Below, piece by piece: positions 26,562 to 34,801 of a stretch of DNA of 64,000 bases. How positions within the stretch are numbered: position 1 is the stretch's first letter; every line of letters starts with the position of its first letter. Position numbers and translations under genes: made by a program. Under the pieces are notes generated by a model. It searched no databases, was not told the DNA's origin, and saw only the letters and a program-made list of their open reading frames with translations. This DNA comes from Lachnospiraceae bacterium (GTDB taxonomy: Bacteria > Bacillota > Clostridia > Lachnospirales > Lachnospiraceae): assembly GCA_017542245.1 (NCBI GenBank), contig JAFXXN010000179.1:81592-145591 (forward strand), in the 5' to 3' direction.

Positions 26562-28634
26562 ATGGACAGTAATATAGATAGCAATATTGATAATAATAAT
26601 GAAAATAATATATTTATTAACGATAAAAACAAAAGCATACAAGATTCAGTAAACAATGTCAAATTTGATAGAATAAAAGAACTTGTACAGGTTTTAAATG
26701 AAGCTTCCGATGCATATTATAATGACCGTGATGAAATAATGAGCAACTTTGAGTGGGACAAACTCTTTGATGAGCTGGTTGCACTTGAAGCAGAAACAGG
26801 ATTTGTTCTTCCGGACAGTCCTACTGTAAAAACCGGTGCAGAAGAGAACATATCCTCAGGCAACCGCGAAGTTCATGAATTTCCTGCACTGTCACTTGCC
26901 AAATCAAAAGATCCTGAAGTGATAAAAAAATGGGCAGGAGAAAGGCCTATCTGGCTCTCATGGAAATTGGACGGACTTACGCTTATACTTACATATGATG
27001 AAGGCAACCTTACAAAGATAATGACTCGTGGCAACGGAACGACCGGAACTAACATAACATATTTGAAGGAATATATCAAAGGCTATCCCTTAAAAATTTC
27101 ATATAAGGGACACATGGTTGTCCGCGGCGAAGCTGTTATATCTTACTATGATTTTAATACGATAAACAGCATGATAGAAAATCCGGATGAACAATATGCA
27201 AATCCCCGGAACCTTGTTTCGGGAACCTTGGGACTTGATATCAGCCGGGCAAATGAAGTAAAAGAAAGATGCGTTTCATTTAATGCCTTTACTCTGGTAC
27301 ATATAGATGAAGAAATAAAATCCTGGGGAGACAGGATGAACTATCTGAATGAACTGGGATTTACAGTTGTGGATAGGGAACTTACAAGTGCCGAAAAGCT
27401 TGTGGAAACAATAGAAAAATGGACAGAAATCGTAAGAAACGGGAAAATGGATTTCCCTGTGGACGGTTTGGTAGTTACATTCGACGACACCGATTATGCA
27501 GCGACCGGTTCTGTTACCGGACATCATGCCACAAATGCCGGAATGGCATTTAAATGGCAGGATACCGAAGCTGAAACAACACTCGATCATATTGAATGGA
27601 GCTGCGCGGCCTTTGCAATTTCTCCCGTAGCAGTTTTTGATCCCGTGTCTTTGGAAGGAACCACAGTATCGCGTGCGAGCCTTTGTAACATCAGCGAAAT
27701 GAAGAGGCTCGGTATTGGAGAGAATAGGAAAACATCACTTACAGTAATAAAAAGTAACATGATCATACCCAAATGTATAAAAGCCGACAGTCACGGAACA
27801 AACTTCATAATACCTGACAAATGTCCGGTATGTAATGCTCCGACAGAGATTGTTATAAGCGAAAAAACGGGTACCGAAACTCTTCATTGTACCAATCCTG
27901 ACTGCAATGCGAAGCATATTCAGAAGTATACCCGTTTTGTAAGCAAGTCAGGTATGGATATCGACGGACTTTCAATAAAAACCCTTATGAGATTCATAAA
28001 TGAAGGCTATATTAGTGATTTCGCAGACATTTATAATATCACTTCATTTAAAGACAGAATAATAGAACTTGACGGTTTCGGAGAAAAGTCATACGGGAAT
28101 CTAATTTCATCAATTGAGAAGAGCAGAAAAAGACATCCGGTAAATTTCATTTATGCACTCTGTATCCCGATGATCGGACTTGACGCTGCAAAAAGACTTA
28201 TATCATTTTATGGAACAAAAGGATTTTTTGACAGACTGAATAACAAAGAAAGTTTTGAAGAAGTTGACGGTATCGGAATAGAAAGATCAAATGCCATATT
28301 GAAATGGATTGAAAATGAGAAAAATTCCGCACTTCTCAGTAAACTTATGAAGACCGTTATACTTGATGATATAGAACCCGCAGGAGAAAAAACCGGAAGT
28401 TGCAAAGGACTGACATTTGTTATCACCGGCGACGTTCATATCTTTAAAAACAGAGATGAATTTAAAGCATATGTTGAAGCCGCGGGCGGTCATGTAGCCG
28501 GTTCCGTTTCAGGAAAGACATCATTTCTTGTAAATAATGATATAGAATCAACCAGCTCTAAAAATACCAAAGCCAAAAGCCTTGGCATAGAAATTATCAC
28601 AGAAGATACCTTTGTGGAGAGATTCGGAAAATAA
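26562..28634 (+). CDS. ligA: NAD-dependent DNA ligase, divergent
   Basis: Seals nicks using NAD. 690 residues from the ATG at 26562 (GGGGAAGG just upstream; an in-frame ATG at 26547 has no site). An Asn/Asp-rich N-terminal tail of ~25 residues precedes the core. Adenylation motif KLDG with Lys135 (LSWKLDGLTLILTY), motif MTRGNGTTGTNIT, OB domain, four-Cys zinc finger (CPVC ... CTNPDC, ~415-445), helix-hairpin-helix region (ELDGFGEKSYGNLISSIEKS) and BRCT (~600-690, GLTFVITGDVHIFKNRDEF). Several core motifs depart from the housekeeping consensus: FEWDKLFDELVALE for YDxLxxEL, and HEFPALSLAKS for the usual HxxPMLSL. It may be a second, specialised LigA. Confidence 0.9.
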   Translation: MDSNIDSNIDNNNENNIFINDKNKSIQDSVNNVKFDRIKELVQVLNEASDAYYNDRDEIMSNFEWDKLFDELVALEAETGFVLPDSPTVKTGAEENISSGNREVHEFPALSLAKSKDPEVIKKWAGERPIWLSWKLDGLTLILTYDEGNLTKIMTRGNGTTGTNITYLKEYIKGYPLKISYKGHMVVRGEAVISYYDFNTINSMIENPDEQYANPRNLVSGTLGLDISRANEVKERCVSFNAFTLVHIDEEIKSWGDRMNYLNELGFTVVDRELTSAEKLVETIEKWTEIVRNGKMDFPVDGLVVTFDDTDYAATGSVTGHHATNAGMAFKWQDTEAETTLDHIEWSCAAFAISPVAVFDPVSLEGTTVSRASLCNISEMKRLGIGENRKTSLTVIKSNMIIPKCIKADSHGTNFIIPDKCPVCNAPTEIVISEKTGTETLHCTNPDCNAKHIQKYTRFVSKSGMDIDGLSIKTLMRFINEGYISDFADIYNITSFKDRIIELDGFGEKSYGNLISSIEKSRKRHPVNFIYALCIPMIGLDAAKRLISFYGTKGFFDRLNNKESFEEVDGIGIERSNAILKWIENEKNSALLSKLMKTVILDDIEPAGEKTGSCKGLTFVITGDVHIFKNRDEFKAYVEAAGGHVAGSVSGKTSFLVNNDIESTSSKNTKAKSLGIEIITEDTFVERFGK

Positions 28635-28711
28635 GATATAATAAAATGAAAATATTTGATAAATGATCTTAGAAAAAGAATTAAGTGACTTTAATTTGAT
28701 TTTATTTCGGA

Positions 28712-28740
28712 TTGACACTTATAAATAAATACGATAAAAT
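28712..28740 (+). promoter_or_regulatory. Promoter of tldD-tldE
   Basis: Consensus TTGACA (28712-28717), 17 nt, TAAAAT (28735-28740), leaving a ~90-nt leader before tldD. Confidence 0.7.
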
Positions 28741-28836
28741 GTATATAGTTGCTTACATCGAAGCAATCCGTATCATAAGTTGGAGGTAAAACTAGGTTTT
28801 AATTCCAACATCATAACAAAAATATGGAGGTTATAT

Positions 28837-30222
28837 ATGCTTAAAGACATTTTAAGTTCTAAAACGGGATTATTTGCTGACGGTGTTCAGACGATTCTTC
28901 GCGGACACGAAAACAGAAACCGTCGTGTAGTAATCCTGAAAGGAAACATGGTACAGAATTCACGCAGTGCTTCGAACGGAATCAGTGCTAGAGTTAACAA
29001 AAACGGAACATATGGATTCGCATCAACTGCAGACTATACTGCGGAAGGTGCCGAAAGAGTATTGAAAGCAGCAACAGAGAATGCTCTTTTCTTATCAAAA
29101 CATTCAAGCAGAAACATCGAACTTCCCGCATCCTTTGGCAAAGGCTCGGTTCCGCTTAATGCCGAAATAGTTGATACCGAGCAGAAAGTGATCATTGAGG
29201 CATGCCAGACAATTGATGCATACATTCAGAAGAAATATCCCGATCTTTTAAGCCGTACTGTTGTATATACTGAAGATTCACAGGACAGAATCGTATATAC
29301 ATCAGACGCATTTAACGGCCATCTGGTAACTCCCAGAAGCTATATCTACGTTATGATGAGTACTGAATCAAAGGACGGAACTCCTGTTGAACTGTTTAAA
29401 GCCTTTGGCGGCTTCGGAAGTTTTTATGACAATTTCAGTAAGTTAGACGAGATTTATGAAGGAATTGACCTTCTTTATAAGAGAATAATGGATAAAAAAG
29501 AAGGTGTATATGCTGAAGCAGGATACAAGACAGTTGTCCTTTCAGGTTTTATGGGCGGTATGCTTGCTCATGAGGCAGTAGGTCATACTGTAGAAGCAGA
29601 TCTTGTATTAGGCGGAAGCGTAGCAGGTCCTTCACTCAATAAACGCGTTGCTTCCGATCTGGTAAACCTTGTAGATTTTGCCAATACCTATAACGGAAAA
29701 ATGGCTCCTCTTCCTGTTTACCTTGACGATGAAGGTATTGTTGCAAGCGATGCTGAACTTATCAAAGACGGTATACTTGTCGGATACATGAACGACAGAG
29801 AAACCGCTAAACATTTTGGCATGGATCCTAAAGGAAATGCAAGAGGGTGGGGATTCGCAGATGAACCTATTATCCGTATGAGAAATACATGTATCCTTCC
29901 CGGAAAGAATACTGTAGAAGAGCTTATTGAATCGGTAGAGGACGGATATTATCTTATAGATTCCGGAAACGGCCAGGCCGATCTTACCGGTGAATTTATG
30001 TTCGGCGTAACCTGCGGTTATGAAATAAAGAACGGAAAGATCGGAAAAGCACTTCTTGATACGACAGTTTCAGGTGTGGCATTTGAAATGCTTAAGACAG
30101 TTGATATGGTATCAAATGAAGTAGAATGGACCTCAAGCGGTTTTTGTGGCAAGAAACAGCCCATGGCAGTAGGAATGGGTGGACCTCATATGCGTTGTAA
30201 GATAATGATAGGTGGACGTTAA
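28837..30222 (+). CDS. tldD: TldD metalloprotease subunit
   Basis: With TldE forms a cytoplasmic zinc protease that degrades or matures unfolded or modified peptides. 461 residues from the ATG at 28837, six bases after GGAGG; the longer frame from 28780 lacks a site. Zinc motif HEAVGH at 245-250 (GMLAHEAVGHTVEAD), followed by the TldD-type glycine-rich C-terminus (NGQADLTGEFMFGVTCGYEI, GFCGKKQPMAVGMGGPHMR). First gene of a two-gene unit with tldE. No RiPP precursor was found close by, so a housekeeping role is more likely than bacteriocin maturation. Confidence 0.95.
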   Translation: MLKDILSSKTGLFADGVQTILRGHENRNRRVVILKGNMVQNSRSASNGISARVNKNGTYGFASTADYTAEGAERVLKAATENALFLSKHSSRNIELPASFGKGSVPLNAEIVDTEQKVIIEACQTIDAYIQKKYPDLLSRTVVYTEDSQDRIVYTSDAFNGHLVTPRSYIYVMMSTESKDGTPVELFKAFGGFGSFYDNFSKLDEIYEGIDLLYKRIMDKKEGVYAEAGYKTVVLSGFMGGMLAHEAVGHTVEADLVLGGSVAGPSLNKRVASDLVNLVDFANTYNGKMAPLPVYLDDEGIVASDAELIKDGILVGYMNDRETAKHFGMDPKGNARGWGFADEPIIRMRNTCILPGKNTVEELIESVEDGYYLIDSGNGQADLTGEFMFGVTCGYEIKNGKIGKALLDTTVSGVAFEMLKTVDMVSNEVEWTSSGFCGKKQPMAVGMGGPHMRCKIMIGGR

Positions 30223-30254
30223 ACAATTATTGAATAAAAGATAGGAGTTTACAT

Positions 30255-31553
30255 ATGTCAAAAATAAGAGAAACAGCCGATACTTTTGATAAAATAATCA
30301 AAGACAAAGGCATAGAAAAATATAAATATACATTAACAGAGTCTGAGAAACGCGAGCTCAATCTCGAAAACGGAGATTTCAAGCTTTTCCGTACCGTATT
30401 TTCAAATTCGGGTTCTATAAAAGTATTTAAAGATAACAAAATCGGTTCAGCAAGCGGAAACGATCTTTTGGAAGAAGCACTTGAAGGCTTCGCTGCAGAT
30501 GCTTTAACTGCTGCTGAGTCATCACCTGAAGATCCGGCACATGATATCGGACCCAAGGTTGATCCTCATGTATTTAAACAGGGTGTATTAGAGCCTGATA
30601 TTGACAAATTCCTTGACAGGATAAAAGAGTTCCTTGCTACAGTTGAAAAGGAATATCCTTTAGTTAAGATCATCCAGTCTACAGGTTCATATGACAGATG
30701 GAACTGGCTCTCCAGAAATTCCAACGGAACCGAATTTGAAGGCTTCGGAGGACAATATGGATTCTCAATCGAAATCTGTGCAAGTGATGGAACAAATACC
30801 ACAGGTTTTGACTATACGGGCATCGGAGTAAGTGATCTTGATACACCTTTTATAGAATTAGGAACCGTCCGCAGACATATAGTTGACATTCAGAACAGTC
30901 TTAAACCTCAGACTGTTGATGGCAAGTTTGAAGGAACAGTTATCTTAACACCCGAAATCGCAGCTGAATTTATCGGTATGGTACTTGGTAATTACTGCGG
31001 TGAAGGCGTAGTTATCGAAGGAACTGCTCAGTGGCTTGATAAAGTCGGTGAGAAAGTAGCAGACGAGAAGCTTACCGTAAGATTCGATCCTTATGATGAA
31101 AGAATCAGTATGGGTGAGCGTGCTACAGCAAACGGATTCTTATCGGAGCCTTACACCGTAATTGAGAAAGGTGTATTAAAGACATTACAGTTAAGCCTTT
31201 ACGGAGCAAATAAGACCGGACGTCCGTTAGTTAAGAATACCGGTTGGGATCTTATCATCGAACCCGGTGATACAAGTTATGATGACATGCTTAAATCCGT
31301 TAAGAAGGGTATTATCCTTGGCAGATTCTCAGGCGGATCACCCGGAGCAAACGGAGAATTCTCAGGAGTTGCAAAGAACAGCTTCTTAGTAGAAGACGGC
31401 CAGGTTAAATGTGCTCTTTCTGAAGCAATGATAAGCGGTAATTTGGGAGAAGTAGTTAAAAACATACGTTCAATCTCAAAAGAACTTATCTGCGACGGCG
31501 GCAGTGTAGTACCTTACATAGCTGTAGACGGAATCACAATTTCCGGAAAATAA
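30255..31553 (+). CDS. tldE: TldE/PmbA-family protease partner
   Basis: 432 residues, lacks the HExxxH motif as TldE proteins do; it narrows the access path in the TldD/E heterodimer. Recognisable by GTVILTPEIAAEFIGMVLGNY, GFLSEPYTVIEKGVLKTLQLSLYGANKTGRP, the IEPGDTSYDDM segment and the Gly-rich LGRFSGGSPGANGEFSGVAK. Start after ATAGGAG, 32 bp after tldD. A strong terminator follows. Confidence 0.93.
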   Translation: MSKIRETADTFDKIIKDKGIEKYKYTLTESEKRELNLENGDFKLFRTVFSNSGSIKVFKDNKIGSASGNDLLEEALEGFAADALTAAESSPEDPAHDIGPKVDPHVFKQGVLEPDIDKFLDRIKEFLATVEKEYPLVKIIQSTGSYDRWNWLSRNSNGTEFEGFGGQYGFSIEICASDGTNTTGFDYTGIGVSDLDTPFIELGTVRRHIVDIQNSLKPQTVDGKFEGTVILTPEIAAEFIGMVLGNYCGEGVVIEGTAQWLDKVGEKVADEKLTVRFDPYDERISMGERATANGFLSEPYTVIEKGVLKTLQLSLYGANKTGRPLVKNTGWDLIIEPGDTSYDDMLKSVKKGIILGRFSGGSPGANGEFSGVAKNSFLVEDGQVKCALSEAMISGNLGEVVKNIRSISKELICDGGSVVPYIAVDGITISGK

Positions 31554-31598
31554 TGGAGATAGGGGACGTATTGTGTCGCTAAATTCCAAAGGAGATTT

Positions 31599-31638
31599 GG
31601 GACGGTTCTGTGATTATTACAGAACTGTCCTCTTTTTG
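31599..31638 (+). terminator. Terminator after tldE, built from the GGGACGGTTC repeat
   Basis: GGACGGTTCTGT (31600-31611) pairs with ACAGAACTGTCC (31619-31630; one G-T pair), then TCTTTTT. A related fragment AGGGGACGT lies just upstream (31561). Confidence 0.8.
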
Positions 31639-31730
31639 TGCGATAAACGAATGCCCTCAGTGCAAACTCGCATGCAAACTGAGAGCTGAGTGAAATCAAT
31701 AAACTAATAAAACTGGGGGTGACTAAGAGA

Positions 31731-32195
31731 ATGACAGATTATGATCTATTATCACGGCAGGCAGAAGAGTTTGCCAATGGATGCAATTGGGATATTACGC
31801 TTTATGCAAATATTTCAGCTCTTTTATATGGAACACTTGAAAATATAAATTGGGCCGGATTTTATCTTATGCGAGACGGAGAGCTGGTTTTAGGACCGTT
31901 CCAGGGGAAGACAGCGTGTATGCGTATCCCGGTTGGGAAAGGCGTTTGCGGAACGGCAGTACAGGAATCAAGAGTTATCCGCGTAGAAGATGTGCATTTG
32001 TTTAAAGGACATATCGCATGTGATGATGCTTCGGAATCGGAGATAGTTATTCCCATCTGTTGCAGAGATGAAATAATCGGAGTACTTGATATAGACAGTC
32101 CTATAAAAAATCGTTTTTCAAAAGAAGACGAAGGAGGACTGCTAAAGATTAAGAAAGTTATAGAAGACTTTAAAACAAACTTGAAAAATCAATAA
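31731..32195 (+). CDS. msrC: Free methionine-(R)-sulfoxide reductase (GAF domain, MsrC-type)
   Basis: Reduces free Met-R-sulfoxide; cytoplasmic. 154 residues making one GAF domain: NWAGFYLM, LGPFQGKTACMRIPVGKGVCG, HIACDDASESEIVIPI and GVLDIDSP. The three Cys positions used by fRMsr (in TACMRI, GVCGTA and HIACDD) are all present. GGGGGTGA at 31715-31722 sets the ATG at 31731; a GTG at 31719 overlaps that site and is less likely. The 3' end overlaps the convergent azlD gene by 26 bp. Confidence 0.9.
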   Translation: MTDYDLLSRQAEEFANGCNWDITLYANISALLYGTLENINWAGFYLMRDGELVLGPFQGKTACMRIPVGKGVCGTAVQESRVIRVEDVHLFKGHIACDDASESEIVIPICCRDEIIGVLDIDSPIKNRFSKEDEGGLLKIKKVIEDFKTNLKNQ

Positions 32196-32484
32196 ATGAG
32201 AAAATAAAAACAGTTAAGCTTGCTGCAAGGGCAACCGTAACGAGTCCCCGACCTTTTAAGGCAAGAAGAATAGCTATAAGAACTCCTGCAATCAGACCGA
32301 CAACATTATCCGAACTGTAAAAAACTGCGGGAATAGTCATAGCTGTTAAGCAGGCATAGGGAACATAGTACAGAAAAGATTTGATATATCTGTTTTTTAT
32401 TTTTCCTCTGATAAGGGTAAGGGGTAACATTCTTATAAGATATGTTACGACAGCCATTACAAGAATATAAATATATACATTCAT
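32170..32484 (-). CDS. azlD: AzlD-family branched-chain amino acid exporter subunit
   Basis: 104 residues, about three to four hydrophobic helices with the family opening IYILVMAVVTYLIRMLPL and the ALKGRGLVTVALAA end. Acts with AzlC to export branched-chain amino acids or analogues. Downstream of azlC on the same strand with a 103-bp gap that contains a truncated interspersed repeat. The end overlaps msrC convergently. Confidence 0.88.
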   Translation of the reverse strand: MNVYIYILVMAVVTYLIRMLPLTLIRGKIKNRYIKSFLYYVPYACLTAMTIPAVFYSSDNVVGLIAGVLIAILLALKGRGLVTVALAASLTVFIFSFIDFSSLF

Positions 32485-32533
32485 TTTTACGGATCCTCAA
32501 AAATTGATTTTATTAAATTATCATCTTTTTCTC

Positions 32534-32590
32534 TTAAGCCTTCAGCTTGAAGTGATTATCTTTGACACGAAATGGTTGAGATGTCTCTTA
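32534..32590. repeat. Interspersed repeat family A, truncated copy 2
   Basis: Matches the first ~57 nt of the full element with several changes (TTAAGCCTTC, then CACGAAATGGTTGAGATG) and runs into the azlC stop codon. It separates azlC from azlD. Confidence 0.7.
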
Positions 32591-33331
32591 AGTTTTCTTT
32601 AACGCATTATCAGTTGAATTTTCTTTGGCATTTGTAACCGGTTCTTTCTGTGGGAAGAATATTGCACCAAGACCTGCTGCAAGAACAGTGCAGATACTTA
32701 TCGCAATTCCTTCTGAAACTTCATTAAGAAAAGGAACATATCTAAAAAGACAGCTGAATGCTATAGCCATACAGACTACTAAAAGTATGGGTCTGGATTT
32801 TTTTGTGGCAGGGACGACTATGGCTATGAACATACCGTATAGCATTACATTCATAGCGATACTGACGCGTTCAGGCATCAGATTACCTGCAACGGCTCCG
32901 AGTAAGGTTCCGAGAGTCCAGCCGAATATAGGTAAGAGCTGAAGACCGGCCATGAAAGAGAAAGTAAGACTTTTCTGATGGCTCATGGCAACTGCAAATA
33001 TCTCATCGGTATTTCCGAAAGCAATGATCAGTTTTTTCCAAAAGCTCATATTTTCTTCAAGCTTTTGTGACAGACTAAGGCTCATGAGCGAATATCTTAA
33101 ATTTATGATAATCTGTGTTAAAACCATTTCAGCAAGTGTACCGCCGACAGCAATAACTCTTATACCGGCAAATTCACCTGCACTGGTGAGATTGGAAAGA
33201 CTCATGACAGTCCCCTCTACAGCACTTATGCCGGATGAAATCATGGTTATTCCAAGACTGAAGCTGACGGCAAAATACCCGAGGGCAATAGGCAGACCGC
33301 TTTTTATTCCAAGTTTGAAATCTTTATTCAA
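32588..33331 (-). CDS. azlC: AzlC-family branched-chain amino acid permease
   Basis: Large subunit of the AzlCD exporter; about 248 residues and five to seven helices. Family blocks: SGLPIALGYFAVSFSLGI, IRVIAVGGTLAEMVLTQ, NLRYSLMSLSLSQKL, GNTDEIFAVAMSH and LFGAVAGNL-like segment. No ATG is available: the TTG at 33331 is preferred because AGAAGG stands 8 nt upstream; a TTG at 33352 would add seven residues. A non-ATG start suggests low expression. Confidence 0.9.
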   Translation of the reverse strand: MNKDFKLGIKSGLPIALGYFAVSFSLGITMISSGISAVEGTVMSLSNLTSAGEFAGIRVIAVGGTLAEMVLTQIIINLRYSLMSLSLSQKLEENMSFWKKLIIAFGNTDEIFAVAMSHQKSLTFSFMAGLQLLPIFGWTLGTLLGAVAGNLMPERVSIAMNVMLYGMFIAIVVPATKKSRPILLVVCMAIAFSCLFRYVPFLNEVSEGIAISICTVLAAGLGAIFFPQKEPVTNAKENSTDNALKKT

Positions 33332-33537
33332 TGTTAAAACCTTCTTTATCAAGATATGTGAATCAAAAGAAAATGTATATTTATAATTTGATTCACCTTG
33401 CTACTTTAGCATATTTATTGGGATTTTGCAATTAGATTTATTGACCTATAAAACATAATTTGTTCTAATCAAGTTTATATACATAACAATTTTTTCTACC
33501 ATGTGGGGGAAGATCAAGAAGAAGTGAAAAATAATAC

Positions 33538-33566
33538 TTGAATCTTTTATGCAATTGTGGTATAAA
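33538..33566 (+). promoter_or_regulatory. Promoter of ilvE
   Basis: TTGAAT (33538-33543), 17 nt, TATAAA (33561-33566); the ~25-nt leader is too short for a T-box. Confidence 0.6.
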
Positions 33567-33598
33567 TAAAGTTAATTTTATTAGATGGAGGCGATATT

Positions 33599-34624
33599 AT
33601 GGCAAAGAAAGATATTGACTGGGGCAGTCTGGGATTCGGATATATCAAGACCGATTACAGATATGTTTCAAATTATAAGGACGGAGCATGGGATAACGGA
33701 ACCATGTCTACAGACGGAGATGTAGTACTTAGCGAGTGTGCAGGTGTTATCCAGTACGCTCAGACAGTTTTTGAGGGCTTAAAGGCATATGAGACAGAAG
33801 ATGGCCGTATAGTTACATTCCGTCCCGACTTAAACGCAGAAAGAATCGAGCAGTCAGCTAAACGTCTTGAAATTCCTGTTTTCCCTAAAGACAGATTTAT
33901 TGACGCTGTTAAGCAGGTTGTTAAAATGAATGCAGATTATGTTCCTCCTTACGGATCGGGAGCAACATTCTATCTTCGTCCCGTACTTTTCGGAACCAAC
34001 CCTGTTATCGGTGTTAAGCCCGCTAACGAGTATCAGTTCAGAATATTCGGAACACCCGTTGGACCTTACTTCAAAGGCGGCGTAAAGCCTCTTACAATAA
34101 AGGTAAGTGATTTTGACCGTGCAGCACCTAACGGAACAGGAAACATCAAGGCAGGTCTTAACTACGCTATGTCATTACATGCAATCGTTACCGCTCATGC
34201 TGAAGGATTTGATGAGAACATGTATCTTGATCCAAAGACCAGAACAAATGTTGAAGAGACCGGTGGAGCAAACTTCTTGTTCGTTACAAAGGACGGCAAG
34301 GTTGTAACACCTAAGTCAGACAGTATCCTTCCTTCAATCACCAGACGTTCACTCGTTTACGTAGCTCAGCACTACTTAGGACTTGAAGCAGAAGAAAGAG
34401 TTATTCCTTTCGAAGAAGTAAAGGATATGGCAGAATGCGGACTTTGCGGAACTGCAGCAGTAATCTCACCTGTAGGAAAAATCGTTGATCACGGCAAGGA
34501 AATCTGCTTACCCAGCGGCATGACCGAAATGGGACCTATTACTAAGAAACTTTACGATACATTAACCGGTATCCAGATGGGCCGCATCGAAGCACCCGAA
34601 GGATGGATTTACGAAATCAAATAA
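33599..34624 (+). CDS. ilvE: Branched-chain amino acid aminotransferase
   Basis: PLP class IV enzyme interconverting Leu/Ile/Val and their 2-oxo acids. 341 residues, the size of the eukaryote-like BCAT branch. PLP Lys184 in GTGNIKAGLNYA, substrate/PLP residues in TNVEETGGANFLFV and SITRRSLVYVA, and the C-terminal CGLCGTAAVISPVGKI. Start after GGAGGCG. Its products are substrates of the Vor enzyme at 51.8-54.5 kb. Confidence 0.96.
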   Translation: MAKKDIDWGSLGFGYIKTDYRYVSNYKDGAWDNGTMSTDGDVVLSECAGVIQYAQTVFEGLKAYETEDGRIVTFRPDLNAERIEQSAKRLEIPVFPKDRFIDAVKQVVKMNADYVPPYGSGATFYLRPVLFGTNPVIGVKPANEYQFRIFGTPVGPYFKGGVKPLTIKVSDFDRAAPNGTGNIKAGLNYAMSLHAIVTAHAEGFDENMYLDPKTRTNVEETGGANFLFVTKDGKVVTPKSDSILPSITRRSLVYVAQHYLGLEAEERVIPFEEVKDMAECGLCGTAAVISPVGKIVDHGKEICLPSGMTEMGPITKKLYDTLTGIQMGRIEAPEGWIYEIK

Positions 34625-34631
34625 AAAAAAT

Positions 34632-34662
34632 ATTGGCCTGCCGTTTTGGCAGGCTTTTTTTA
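34632..34662 (+). terminator. Terminator after ilvE
   Basis: GCCTGCC (34636-34642) / GGCAGGC (34648-34654) with a 5-nt loop and a run of seven T. Confidence 0.9.
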
Positions 34663-34801
34663 TTAAAAACATAGCAATAATTGAATATAAAATAAATATA
34701 ATTCAATTGAAAAAAATACAGGGATATAGTACACTTATCATGTATTAGACTATATTGAGAGCCTGATGTTTGAAAGAAAAAATTTCAAAGGGGGATATGG
34801 A

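Noticed and set aside
28837-31553. tldD/tldE as part of a RiPP (bacteriocin) cluster
   Set aside because: No precursor peptide, radical SAM or YcaO gene near; the pair has its own promoter and terminator and is more likely housekeeping.
33353-33598. T-box or other amino-acid leader before ilvE
   Set aside because: The promoter leaves only ~25 nt of leader; no T-box TGGNACC motif or antiterminator.
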